DNA of 64,000 bases, taken from positions 51,872 through 115,871 of the forward strand of contig CAZQIV010000003.1 of NCBI GenBank assembly GCA_964593705.1, in the 5' to 3' direction. The notes under the pieces are model-generated. The model saw only the letters and a program-made list of their open reading frames with translations. It ran no database searches and was not told the DNA's origin. Below are positions 36,509 to 45,630 of the stretch, in pieces. The stretch comes from SABY01 sp964593705. GTDB lineage: Bacteria; Bacteroidota; Bacteroidia; Bacteroidales; 4484-276. The stretch's first letter is position 1; each line of letters opens with the position of its first letter. The translations under genes and the position numbers were made by a program.

Positions 36509-38125
36509 ATGAAGAAAAATCTTTACACACTATTTTTATTGTTGATATTACTGATTTCAGGGTTTTCAATCCGGGCACAGGAACTCAACTCATCCATGAC
36601 AAATAACTACGTGAGTTATTTTGATAATCAGGTACCCCGAAAAGCCAATAAAGAATTTCAGTTTATCGCCTACTTTATCAACCAGGCGGTAAGCTCCAAC
36701 TTTTACCCCGAAAATATTTTTATGAAAGGCCAGGTTATCGGACGTTTATTTGGCGACAACACCACCCACACCACCGATTCGCTTACAAATTTCTATTTCG
36801 AGCAACGCATCATTCCTTTCTTTATTTATCAGCCAAAGCTATTTAACGGGAAAGCCACTTTGCGAGCCTCTTTTGAAATCGACTGGACTTGGGGTGACCA
36901 ATCTTACGGAACTGGCGGAAATCTTGGCGGGGCCATCTCATCCGACCAGGTAAACCTGCAAACCCAAAACATCGTAATAGAATACCGCCCGGCTCCCGGT
37001 TGGTATATCAACCTCGGTATGCAGCGCCTCTTCGACACACCTTACGATACCTACCGCACGCTGTTCGATAAAATGTCAACCACCGGTTACAGATTGGCCT
37101 ATTGGGGCACCGATGCCGTTGGGATAAGAATTCAGCGGATGAAAGATTTTTCGCGTTGGACAGTCGCTTACTTCCAGCTTTACGAAAACGATATCCAACA
37201 AAATGATGATGTAACCCTTCAATATGTTACTTACGAAGGCGACCTGACCCCAAAATGGAAGTTGGGCGGATCGTTGTATTATTTACGAGATCGTGGAAAT
37301 GGTGAAGGAGGAATTTCAATTTACGGCCAGGGACTCAACAGCCGCCTTACTGAATATAACGGCACTTTCAGGTTTGATTTTGATGGCGACTACAAAGCCG
37401 ACATCGTTTGGCTGGGAACCTTCTTTAGCCGCAATGCCGATTTTATGCTGGACCGTTTCAGACTTACGGGCTTTGCCAATTACAACCTGGGCGTGGCCAA
37501 TGTTAAGGAAGGGAATTCCTATAAAAAAGGCGCAGATATTAGCGGCCTCGGGGCAAACCTCCGGGCAGCCTATCGCTTTGGACAAACCACAGATGATGTT
37601 GTGAGTGTTGGGGCTTTATTTGCCACGGGCGATGACAACAAGCTGGAGGACAAAAAATATTCGGGCGTAATTACAGGCAATACCTGGGGAGCGCCGGCAG
37701 GAATTTTTATCAGTAGCGGATCATATATTTTATTCCCGCATGGTAACGTAGTTAACCGATTTACTCCGCTTGTAGCAGATTTATCCAACATGGGCTACGG
37801 CCTTTTGGGAGGCACACTAAACGCGAGTAAGGCTTTTATCCCTTATCAATTGAAAGGCAAAGCTGGCGCTGCATGGGCGATGAGTAATGTAGAACCTGCC
37901 GGTGGCGGCAAAGACATCGGGCTTGAACTTAACGCATCCATCAGCTATCAGCTTGGCGTTTACATGAGCCTCGAAATGCACGGTGCCTATTGTTGGCTGG
38001 GCGACTTTTACGATAGCAACGACAATTCGTACAGCTACTACGTAAACGGGAATACCGAACCCGGCATGCCAAAACCGATCAACCCCTGGACGGCATTTTT
38101 AGTGTTTAAATGGCTGATGTTTTAA
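36509..38125 (+). CDS. Outer-membrane porin-like protein
   Basis: A 538-aa exported protein with a signal peptide ending FSIRAQ (about 1-24). The mature part has many amphipathic beta strands (LRASFEIDWTWGD, WYINLGMQRLFDTPYD, WTVAYFQLYEND, GGSLYYLRDRG) and a C-terminal strand ending in aromatic/hydrophobic residues (FLVFKWLMF). The layout fits a 16-18-strand porin or alginate-export/DUF1302-like channel. It probably admits the substrate of the symporter-ligase pair. It is 15 bp upstream of the hydrolase gene. Confidence 0.72.
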   Translation: MKKNLYTLFLLLILLISGFSIRAQELNSSMTNNYVSYFDNQVPRKANKEFQFIAYFINQAVSSNFYPENIFMKGQVIGRLFGDNTTHTTDSLTNFYFEQRIIPFFIYQPKLFNGKATLRASFEIDWTWGDQSYGTGGNLGGAISSDQVNLQTQNIVIEYRPAPGWYINLGMQRLFDTPYDTYRTLFDKMSTTGYRLAYWGTDAVGIRIQRMKDFSRWTVAYFQLYENDIQQNDDVTLQYVTYEGDLTPKWKLGGSLYYLRDRGNGEGGISIYGQGLNSRLTEYNGTFRFDFDGDYKADIVWLGTFFSRNADFMLDRFRLTGFANYNLGVANVKEGNSYKKGADISGLGANLRAAYRFGQTTDDVVSVGALFATGDDNKLEDKKYSGVITGNTWGAPAGIFISSGSYILFPHGNVVNRFTPLVADLSNMGYGLLGGTLNASKAFIPYQLKGKAGAAWAMSNVEPAGGGKDIGLELNASISYQLGVYMSLEMHGAYCWLGDFYDSNDNSYSYYVNGNTEPGMPKPINPWTAFLVFKWLMF

Positions 38126-38140
38126 CCTTTAAATCAAAAT

Positions 38141-39145
38141 ATGATGAATATCCGAAATATCAAATCAAAACTATCATATTCACCGGCAGTACTCCTGGTA
38201 CTGATGATATTAATAACGAATATTAAAATGAGCCATTCGCAAAACAGCCTCAATCCATATCGCGACATCAAACCATTAAAATCGATGAAAGATATGGAAT
38301 ATCCTTTCGAGGTAAAATATATCGACTTGTTGGAGAATATCAACCTTGCCTATGTTGATGAGGGCAGCGGAGACCAGACCATAATTTTTATTCACGGTTT
38401 GGGAAGTTACCTCAAAGCATGGCAAAAAAATATTGAAGGCTTAAAAGGCCAATACCGCTGCATAGCCATCGACCTGCCCGGTTATGGGAAATCTTCCAAA
38501 ATAGCACATTCGGGTAAAATGACTTTTTATGCTGAGGTGGTCAAAGCCCTTATCGATAAATTGAACCTGAAAAATGTTGTACTTGCCGGCCATTCGATGG
38601 GTGGACAGATTGCGATGGTTGCGGCCATCAATTATCCTGAAACCATCCAAAAGTTAATACTTGTCGATCCGGCAGGCTTTGAAGAATTTACAGAAGGACA
38701 AAAGCAATGGTTTAGAGAAGTGATGACCGTTGATGGCGTAAAACTTTCTACCATCGAGCAAATCCAAACCAACCTGGCCTACAATTTTTACAATGTGCCC
38801 GATGATGCCGAGTTTATGATCACCGACCGTATAGCCATGCGCAGCGCCAATGATTTTGAAGCTTACTGTTATGCTGTGGTACAATCGGTGCAAGGCATGG
38901 TGGATGAAACTATGCTTGAGATGCTGGAACAAATTGGCCAGCCGACACTTATTTTGTTTGGCGAAAACGACAACCTCATCCCCAACCGCTTCCTGAATCC
39001 CGGCAAAACCATTGATGTTGCAAAAGTTGGCGACCAGAAAATCCCCAACAGCAAATTAATCATGGTTCCAAAAGCAGGTCACTTCCTGCAATTCGAAAAA
39101 CCGGATGAATTTAATGAAGCTGTAAATGAATTTTTGGGAAAATGA
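38141..39145 (+). CDS. Exported alpha/beta hydrolase
   Basis: A 334-aa alpha/beta-hydrolase-fold protein with an N-terminal membrane/signal segment (about 13-34, ending SHSQ). The oxyanion HG is in IFIHGLGSY (about 82-90), the nucleophile S152 in GHSMGG, a late aspartate in FGENDNLIP, and the histidine in KAGHFLQFEKP (about 317). It is likely an envelope esterase that releases an acid from an ester, which the symporter and CoA ligase could then use. This linkage is inference from position. Confidence 0.85.
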   Translation: MMNIRNIKSKLSYSPAVLLVLMILITNIKMSHSQNSLNPYRDIKPLKSMKDMEYPFEVKYIDLLENINLAYVDEGSGDQTIIFIHGLGSYLKAWQKNIEGLKGQYRCIAIDLPGYGKSSKIAHSGKMTFYAEVVKALIDKLNLKNVVLAGHSMGGQIAMVAAINYPETIQKLILVDPAGFEEFTEGQKQWFREVMTVDGVKLSTIEQIQTNLAYNFYNVPDDAEFMITDRIAMRSANDFEAYCYAVVQSVQGMVDETMLEMLEQIGQPTLILFGENDNLIPNRFLNPGKTIDVAKVGDQKIPNSKLIMVPKAGHFLQFEKPDEFNEAVNEFLGK

Positions 39146-39150
39146 TCCTC

Positions 39151-39187
39151 AAAAAAAAATCCTGAATATAATTTCAGGATTTTTTTT
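39151..39187. terminator. Bidirectional terminator
   Basis: aaaaaaaaaTCCTGAA, loop tataa, TTTCAGGAtttttttt, between two convergent genes; A- and T-runs on both sides suit both directions. Confidence 0.88.
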
Positions 39188-39202
39188 GAAATATTTCTGT
39201 CA

Positions 39203-40147
39203 TTAAAAAACTGAAAACTTCACGTATTTTTTTGGATTCAGCCTGATGTCCTCAAGCAGCAAGTTTAACGATGACATTGACTTTTCCAATTGAATATAAA
39301 GACTGTCATTGGTCATCAATTGACCCAGCGTACCTTCCCCACTGTTTATCTTTTGGGTTATGGCATTCAAACTTTTAAGTGCAGCCTCGGCATTTCGAAT
39401 GGTTTGAGGTATTTCGGCAGATGCAAGAGAATCGCTCAAGGCAGCAAAATTTGTAATAATCTTATTAATGTTATCGCTGTTTTGGTCAAGATTTGTTGTG
39501 ATCGACTCCAGGTTGGTCATTATATTTTTTATCCTGGGTTGCTCATCGGTGAGGAGGTTATCAATTTTGGAGGTTGCACTTTCTGTATTGGAGAGTGTCT
39601 TTTTAATGCTTTCGATGGTATTAACCAGGTCTGATCGTGTACTTTCATCAAAAACAGACTGGATATCTGTCATCGTAGAGTCGATGGAAGTAATCAGCGC
39701 GAGGGCTTTTCGTTTGAGCGGCTCAACCTGCTCGTTTACCTGAGCCATCAAACTCTGCTCCAGCTCTGATGTTAAGGTGTCATAATTTTGGGTATAGGTT
39801 TTCGAATTGCCAAACTTTACCTCAATAGCTTTAGTACCTAACAAATCCGCTCCATAAATAATGGCCACCGAATTGTCAGGAATGTCAACCTCGTTCTGAA
39901 TATACAATTCAACAATAATTTTTGAGGTTTCGGGGATAAATGACAAACGGTTTACTTTACCAATATTCAATCCGTTTACAAGCACTTTATTGTCCTTTTC
40001 AAGGCCATCAACACGATCGTAAACTGCGTACAAAAATCGCTTATTCGATAAAATGTTTGTCCCCTTTAGCAGATTGAAGCCCCATACAAAAATGGCAATT
40101 GCAGCAATGAAAACAAATCCAACCTTAAATTCTCTTGAAATTTTCAA
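39203..40147 (-). CDS. MlaD/MCE-domain protein
   Basis: A 314-aa protein with one N-terminal transmembrane helix (about 9-26), an MCE/MlaD domain (about 36-115, YDRVDGLEKDNKVLVNGLNIG), and a long coiled-coil tail (about 130-300) rich in Q/N/T with heptad leucines. Such proteins form the periplasmic ring of phospholipid transporters (Mla). No permease or ATPase of the system is adjacent, as is usual for stand-alone MCE genes in Bacteroidota. The start codon is TTG at 40147. Confidence 0.85.
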   Translation of the reverse strand: MKISREFKVGFVFIAAIAIFVWGFNLLKGTNILSNKRFLYAVYDRVDGLEKDNKVLVNGLNIGKVNRLSFIPETSKIIVELYIQNEVDIPDNSVAIIYGADLLGTKAIEVKFGNSKTYTQNYDTLTSELEQSLMAQVNEQVEPLKRKALALITSIDSTMTDIQSVFDESTRSDLVNTIESIKKTLSNTESATSKIDNLLTDEQPRIKNIMTNLESITTNLDQNSDNINKIITNFAALSDSLASAEIPQTIRNAEAALKSLNAITQKINSGEGTLGQLMTNDSLYIQLEKSMSSLNLLLEDIRLNPKKYVKFSVF

Positions 40148-40217
40148 AATTTGTTGTTTTAATAATGATCGAACAAAATTACTTAAATTTTAATGTAATC
40201 GATAATCGAAATCGCGC

Positions 40218-41006
40218 TCATCCTTCAAAAAATGTTTTGTAAGCCTCCACGGCCTCAACAATGGCTTTTGCAATTTCCATTTGATTGTCAGGATCGAGCA
40301 AATACTTCTCTTCGGCAGGATTGCTTAAAAAGCCGGTTTCGATCAGCACGCCCGGCATAGTAGTTAGGTAAAGCACAACAAATCCGGCCTGTTTCACTCC
40401 CCTGTCGTACATACCTGCATTTTCTTTAAGTTTTTCCTGCACAAGCATCGAAAAGCGTATGCTATGATCGATGGATGAGCTCTGGAACATTGTCAACATG
40501 ATGATATCTTCATCGGAGTCAGGGTCGAAACCATCATAAGATTCTGAAAAATTTTCTTCCAAAAGTATGGCTGAGTTTTCAGCTTTAGCTACTTCCAAAT
40601 TTTCAGCATTTTTATGAACCCCCATCACATAAGTTTCAGAACCAAAAAAATCAGGATTCAAAATCGAATTGCAATGAATTGAAATAAAAAGGTCGGCATG
40701 ATTTTCATTGGCTATCTCAGCCCTTTTGTGCAGTGGCACAAAACTGTCGTCATCTCTGGTGTAAATTACTTCAATGTTGGGCATTTGCCGTTTCAGCAGG
40801 CCACCAACCAACAAGGATATCGAAAGAGTAATATCTTTTTCAAAAGAAATGCTTCCGGTGGCACCGCTATCGTTACCGCCGTGACCCGGATCAATCACAA
40901 TCAAATCAAACAGATGCTCGCCGGTAATTACCTGGCTTTGGGCCGGCAACAAAAATAAAAACAAGCAAAAAATAAAAAAAACTGTTTTAAACTGTTGATG
41001 AATCAT
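40218..41006 (-). CDS. N-acetylmuramoyl-L-alanine amidase
   Basis: A 262-aa Amidase_3 enzyme that removes stem peptides from peptidoglycan. A signal peptide (about 1-25, LLPAQSQ) is followed by zinc-site motifs VIDPGHGGNDSGATG (first His), the glutamate in SFEKDITLS, FISIHCNS (second His) and the C-terminal PGVLIETGFLSNPAE with the catalytic glutamate. Its length suits AmiC-like enzymes without extra domains. The ATG at 41006 is chosen over an upstream TTG. It lies 70 bp from the MlaD gene on the same strand. Confidence 0.92.
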   Translation of the reverse strand: MIHQQFKTVFFIFCLFLFLLPAQSQVITGEHLFDLIVIDPGHGGNDSGATGSISFEKDITLSISLLVGGLLKRQMPNIEVIYTRDDDSFVPLHKRAEIANENHADLFISIHCNSILNPDFFGSETYVMGVHKNAENLEVAKAENSAILLEENFSESYDGFDPDSDEDIIMLTMFQSSSIDHSIRFSMLVQEKLKENAGMYDRGVKQAGFVVLYLTTMPGVLIETGFLSNPAEEKYLLDPDNQMEIAKAIVEAVEAYKTFFEG

Positions 41007-41305
41007 ATTAAGCAAAATATTCGGCGTTTGGAAATTTAGAATTTAAGAATTCAAAAAATAAAATAAAATAGATTTACAAAAATAACAAGGCAACCAAAAA
41101 TAAACGACTTTCATCTGAATTATTATGAAATATTTTGGTTTAAGATGAGAAGTAGCACGAATTTTGAAATCAAAAAAAATATCAAGCACAATTTCTTTTA
41201 TTTTGCAACGCCATTTAACAATTGAATGAATCGACAGGCAAGAAACTAATTTTGAAAAAAAAACTGTACAAATATATTTTTTCATCGCTTTTATGGCCAT
41301 TGCAA

Positions 41306-44008
41306 ATGGATTTGAAATCTCAAATTCATTGGGTACTTCCAATTGTTTTTTTATTCTTTTGCTTTCCAATTATCCCCTCAGCACAAACCGATTCCACTTC
41401 ACAAACAACAGATAGCATTCAGGTACCTAATTTTCAAAACATACAAGACAGTCTTCAATCTGTTGCTGCTCTTGACACATTAAGCACTAATGCCGACAGC
41501 ACTAAGAAACCTTCAAAAAGTTTTGGTCTGGAGGCAAGTGTAAAATATAAATCTTTCAGAAAAATCCATTTCAATATTAAGGAGCGAAAAGTCTTTTTGT
41601 ATGATGATGCAGCCATCGAATACGGCGACATTGAGCTCAAGGCAGCCTACATAGAGATAGACTTTTTAAACAATAATGTTTATGCGAAGGGCTTGCCCGA
41701 TTCCACAGGGAAAATTATTGGCGAGCCGGTATTCACCGAATCGGGGCAAAGCTTTGACTCGGAAGAAATAACTTATAATTTCGACACAAAAAAAGGTGTA
41801 ATAAAGCATGTAATCACCAAAGATGGCGAGGGGTATTTGCATGGCGAGAGAATTAAGAAAATGCCTGATGACCGCATCAATGTACAAAATGGAAAATATA
41901 CTACCTGCGATTTAAAGCACCCACATTATGAATTCAGGTATTCAAAAGCGCAGGTTATCCCCGACAACAAAATAGTCTCGGGACCGGCCTACATGGTAAT
42001 CGAAGGAGTACCTACACCGCTATTTCTTCCTTTTGGCCTTTTTCCAAATAAATCAGGACAACGATCGGGGATCATTATCCCATCACCAGGCGAATCGACC
42101 AGCAGAGGTTTTTTTCTTGAAGGTGGTGGCTATTATTTTGGTATTAACGATTACATGGATTTTACCCTTACGGGAGATATTTACTCAAGCGGAAGCTGGG
42201 CGGTGAGGCCGACTTTCAGATACACGAAGCGATACCGTTACAGGGGTAATTTCGATTTTAATTATGCGAAAAATATTCTTGGCGACCGTGATGACCCGAC
42301 AGTTGATAAGAAAACGGACTTCTCGATACGATGGACACACTCCCAGGATCCTAAAGCAAAGCCAAACAGCAACTTTTCGGCAAACGTAAATATTGTTTCT
42401 TCAACCTTCAACCAGTTCAACCTTACCAGCACCGATGCCTACCTGGCCAATACTTTTCAATCAAGTGTTGCCTATCAAACCAATTTCAACAACAACATGT
42501 TTTTATCGCTCAATGCTACACATCAACAAAATACCCGCGATGGCTCCGTTAATATTTCATTCCCAACCTTAACCTTCAATACCAAGCAGTTTTATCCCTT
42601 CCGAAAAAAAACCCAGGTAGGCCAACCCAAGTGGTACGAAAATATCAACATGAAATACACCATGAATGCTGATAATCGCATCAGCACCAAGGACACATCG
42701 CTATTTAAGCCGGGATGGGAGGAGGATTTTAAATTTGGCGTAAAACACGCCATTCCTATCAGCAGCTCGGTAAAAGTGCTTAAGTATTTCAACCTGACCA
42801 ACTCCATCGCTTATGCTGAAAAATGGTATCCATACACCATACAAAATTCATGGAATCCTGACACCCTAATTTCGGAAACCGATACGATATATGGTAAAGT
42901 TGAAACAGATACGATTCGCAAATTTGCCGCTGCACGCGAATTTTCATTTACCTCATCTTTAAGCACCAGGTTATACGGGATGTATCAGTTTAAAAAAGGG
43001 CCGGTAGCCGCAATCCGCCATGTAGTTTCACCAAGTGTATCGTTTAGTTTACGCCCCGATTTTGGCTCCGATTATTGGGGTTACTATAACGATGTGCAGG
43101 TAAATACTGATGGAGATACACAACGATACTCCATTTTTGAAGGTACACTTTATGGAGGCCCGCCTGATGGCCGCTCCGGAAGGGTCGGCCTATCGCTGGG
43201 GAACAACCTTGAAATGAAAGTGAGATCGAAAAAAGACACGATTACCGGCTTGAAAAAAGTAGTATTGGTAGATAATTTCAGCTTTACAACTTCTTATGAT
43301 ATTGCAAAGGATTCGATAAACTGGGCACCATTATCCATTAGTGGCAGGACAACTCTTTTTAAAAAACTGAATATCACCTATCGCTCATCCTGGAATCCTT
43401 ACACAGTGGATTCATTAGGAAAATCAATCAACAAATTTGAATATGAAGTAAGCAAAAAACTGTTCAGGATGGAAAATACATCCTGGAATTTTGGGATAAG
43501 TTTCAGGCTTAGCGCCAATGACCTGAAAAAAAATAAAGGCAAAAATACCGGTGGGGAACCTCCTCCCAATCAGGAGGAAGAATTGCTGGGTAAATACACC
43601 CAACAGCAAATTAACGATGTTTTCGACAATCCTGATCAATACATCAACTGGAATAATCCCTGGAGCCTTTCGATTACCTACAGCCTTAACATTGGAAATG
43701 CGCCAAATTACATCGACTTCGATAAAGTGGACAACAGAAAAACAATTCAAAGTTTGCGCTTTACCGGCGATGTTAGCATAACACCAAAGTGGAAAATTAA
43801 TTTTAGCTCGGGATGGGATTTTGAAACCAAAAAATTCATCTATACTACCATCGATTTTCATCGCGACCTGCACTGCTGGGAAATGCACTTTAGCTGGATA
43901 CCAATGGGAAGCCGTAAAAGCTGGACTTTCGGAATTAACGTAAAAGCATCCATATTGAAGGATTTAAAATACGACAGGAAAAAGGATTTCAGGGACTCTT
44001 ATAGATAG
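41306..44008 (+). CDS. lptD: LptD-like LPS-assembly outer-membrane protein
   Basis: A 900-aa protein. A signal peptide (about 1-26, ending PSAQ) precedes a low-complexity S/T/Q linker, then an OstA/LptA-like jelly-roll region (about 70-240, with HINIKERKVFLYDDAAIEYGD-type repeats and ITKDGEGYLHGE). The C-terminal ~650 residues are a large beta-barrel (LptD family). In Gram-negatives LptD inserts LPS into the outer leaflet. The frame is open upstream to a TTG at 41222, but the ATG at 41306 gives the better signal peptide. Divergent from the amidase gene. Confidence 0.85.
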   Translation: MDLKSQIHWVLPIVFLFFCFPIIPSAQTDSTSQTTDSIQVPNFQNIQDSLQSVAALDTLSTNADSTKKPSKSFGLEASVKYKSFRKIHFNIKERKVFLYDDAAIEYGDIELKAAYIEIDFLNNNVYAKGLPDSTGKIIGEPVFTESGQSFDSEEITYNFDTKKGVIKHVITKDGEGYLHGERIKKMPDDRINVQNGKYTTCDLKHPHYEFRYSKAQVIPDNKIVSGPAYMVIEGVPTPLFLPFGLFPNKSGQRSGIIIPSPGESTSRGFFLEGGGYYFGINDYMDFTLTGDIYSSGSWAVRPTFRYTKRYRYRGNFDFNYAKNILGDRDDPTVDKKTDFSIRWTHSQDPKAKPNSNFSANVNIVSSTFNQFNLTSTDAYLANTFQSSVAYQTNFNNNMFLSLNATHQQNTRDGSVNISFPTLTFNTKQFYPFRKKTQVGQPKWYENINMKYTMNADNRISTKDTSLFKPGWEEDFKFGVKHAIPISSSVKVLKYFNLTNSIAYAEKWYPYTIQNSWNPDTLISETDTIYGKVETDTIRKFAAAREFSFTSSLSTRLYGMYQFKKGPVAAIRHVVSPSVSFSLRPDFGSDYWGYYNDVQVNTDGDTQRYSIFEGTLYGGPPDGRSGRVGLSLGNNLEMKVRSKKDTITGLKKVVLVDNFSFTTSYDIAKDSINWAPLSISGRTTLFKKLNITYRSSWNPYTVDSLGKSINKFEYEVSKKLFRMENTSWNFGISFRLSANDLKKNKGKNTGGEPPPNQEEELLGKYTQQQINDVFDNPDQYINWNNPWSLSITYSLNIGNAPNYIDFDKVDNRKTIQSLRFTGDVSITPKWKINFSSGWDFETKKFIYTTIDFHRDLHCWEMHFSWIPMGSRKSWTFGINVKASILKDLKYDRKKDFRDSYR

Positions 44009-44061
44009 TAGAGTTTAGAGAGGAGAGGGGAGAAGTGAGAGTTTAGATATTAATATTGTAG

Positions 44062-44124
44062 AGACAAGGCATGCCTTGTCTTTACTGACATATAATAATT
44101 GTAGAGACAAGGCATGCCTTGTCT
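44062..44124. repeat. Two 20-bp palindromes, AGACAAGGCATGCCTTGTCT
   Basis: Copies at 44062-44081 and 44105-44124, preceded each time by gtag. They lie between lptD and ridA. Confidence 0.9.
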
Positions 44125-44181
44125 AAAAATAAATATCAATTAACAACACACAACAAATTTCAAAATTAAAACAACACTAAA

Positions 44182-44559
44182 ATGAAAAAAGTAATTTACA
44201 CCGAACAAGCACCAAACGCAGTGGGCCCTTACAGCCAGGCTATCGAACACAATGGACACCTTTTTATTTCAGGTCAGGTATCCATCGATCCTTCAACAGG
44301 AAAAATAGTTGATGGAGGAATTAAAGAACAAACCGTGCAGGTAATGAAAAACATCGAAGCCATCCTCGAAAAAGCAGGCTATACCTTTGATCATGTGGTA
44401 AAATCGACCTGTTTGCTCGACAATATGGACAACTTTGCAGCCATGAACGAAGTGTATGCAAAATACTACACCACCAATCCGCCTGCACGCGCAGCCTACG
44501 GCGTTGTAAAACTCCCCCTGGGTGTGATGGTTGAAATTGAAACTATCGCGATGAAATAA
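44182..44559 (+). CDS. ridA: RidA-family reactive imine deaminase
   Basis: A 125-aa YjgF/YER057c/UK114 protein that hydrolyses reactive 2-iminoacids from PLP enzymes. The N-terminal AVGPYSQAIEHNG, G(L/H)LFISGQ, and the C-terminal NPPARAAYGVVKLPLG with the substrate-binding arginine and VEIETIA with glutamate are all present. Typical length. Single gene following the palindrome pair. Confidence 0.95.
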   Translation: MKKVIYTEQAPNAVGPYSQAIEHNGHLFISGQVSIDPSTGKIVDGGIKEQTVQVMKNIEAILEKAGYTFDHVVKSTCLLDNMDNFAAMNEVYAKYYTTNPPARAAYGVVKLPLGVMVEIETIAMK

Positions 44560-44578
44560 GCCAGGGTTGGTACTTAGA

Positions 44579-44717
44579 GCCTATCTTCTTAGTAATGTTT
44601 CCCGCTGACCTGCCTAGCCGGCTCGCTTCGCCAGAGCTACAGCGAGGCGAGCAAGGCAGGTCAGCGGGAAATTCTTTGGCCTTGGATCAAGATAGTTGAC
44701 TTTATGGACAGACACTC
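44579..44717. repeat. Palindromic repeat, family C copy 1
   Basis: cctatcttcttagtaatgtttcccgctgacctgcc ... ggcaggtcagcgggaaattc ... gatagttgactttatggaca. The two cccgctgacctgcc arms are perfectly complementary around a cgcttcgcc core. Related copies at 54969-55105 and, as a half, 60724-60795. Confidence 0.8.
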
Positions 44718-44742
44718 CTTTATGAATATGAAAAACATCAAA

Positions 44743-45630
44743 TCAGGGAACAACAACAGTAAGCGATTTTGGCTTCACTTTAAAATGAAGTGATTTACTC
44801 ATTTTTACAGATTCACCATCGAGGTTAATCCGCTTTTTCTTTTGTAAAATATCAACTTGACGGGCACGAATAATTTCAAGGTAAGAGGAGCGATCTATTT
44901 TCCGGCTGAAAAGCAAGGGCGTTAGAAAAATTGTTTTCCACATCGGAATCTTTTTCATAATACAAATATCCATCAAGCCATCGTCAATTTTGGCCTTTGG
45001 CGAAATGGAGGTATTATACCCAAACTGATCAGAATTGGCAATGCTGATAAACAAAGCTTTTCTTTCAAGCTTTTCGCCATCAATTGTTAGTATAAACTTT
45101 TTAGGCTGATAACGAAAATACTCACTAATGGCTATTTGTGCATATTTAAAAAACCCTCTCCTTTTCTGACCCGAGAACTTTTTTGCCACAAAGGCATCAA
45201 AACCAACTCCTGCAATACTCACGAAAAACCGGTCATTCACCTCAACGGTATCAATTTTTTTTGAGTTGAATTTATTCAATATTCCAATGGCCTTGTTGGG
45301 GTTGATGGGAATTTTTAGATGCCTGGCCAATCCATTACCGGAGCCCGATGGAATAAGTCCCAAAGGAATGTTTGTGCCAACGAGCGCCCTGGCAACTTCA
45401 TTTACAGTTCCATCGCCGCCAACTGCAACAATAAGATTAAAATCATTTTTTATAGCTTTTTCGCAAAGTTCAGTAGCATGGCGGGGGCGTTCGGTATAAA
45501 CCAGGCTAAAATCAAATTTACTATTGTCTAACTTTTTAGCCAGATATTTTTCTATTCCTTTCTGACGCCCGACTCCGGAAAAAGGATTGACAATAAATAA
45601 TGCCTTGATTTTATTCTGAATGATCGTCAT
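44743..45630 (-). CDS. Diacylglycerol-kinase-family lipid kinase
   Basis: A 295-aa DgkB/YegS-type kinase. The nucleotide loop VNPFSGVGRQKG is near the start, GGDGTVNEVA is the ATP-binding motif, and GSGNGLARHL (about 95-104) completes it. The ATG at 45630 overlaps the preceding LTA-synthase-like gene by 20 bp; an in-frame TTG at 45654 is less likely. Bacteroidota members phosphorylate diacylglycerol or sphingoid bases. Coupling to the phosphotransferase below suggests recycling of the diacylglycerol that such enzymes release. Confidence 0.88.
   Translation of the reverse strand: MTIIQNKIKALFIVNPFSGVGRQKGIEKYLAKKLDNSKFDFSLVYTERPRHATELCEKAIKNDFNLIVAVGGDGTVNEVARALVGTNIPLGLIPSGSGNGLARHLKIPINPNKAIGILNKFNSKKIDTVEVNDRFFVSIAGVGFDAFVAKKFSGQKRRGFFKYAQIAISEYFRYQPKKFILTIDGEKLERKALFISIANSDQFGYNTSISPKAKIDDGLMDICIMKKIPMWKTIFLTPLLFSRKIDRSSYLEIIRARQVDILQKKKRINLDGESVKMSKSLHFKVKPKSLTVVVP

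Noticed and set aside
44030..44124. The AGACAAGG palindromes as terminators of lptD
   Set aside because: They lack a T-run and also occur far from gene ends.
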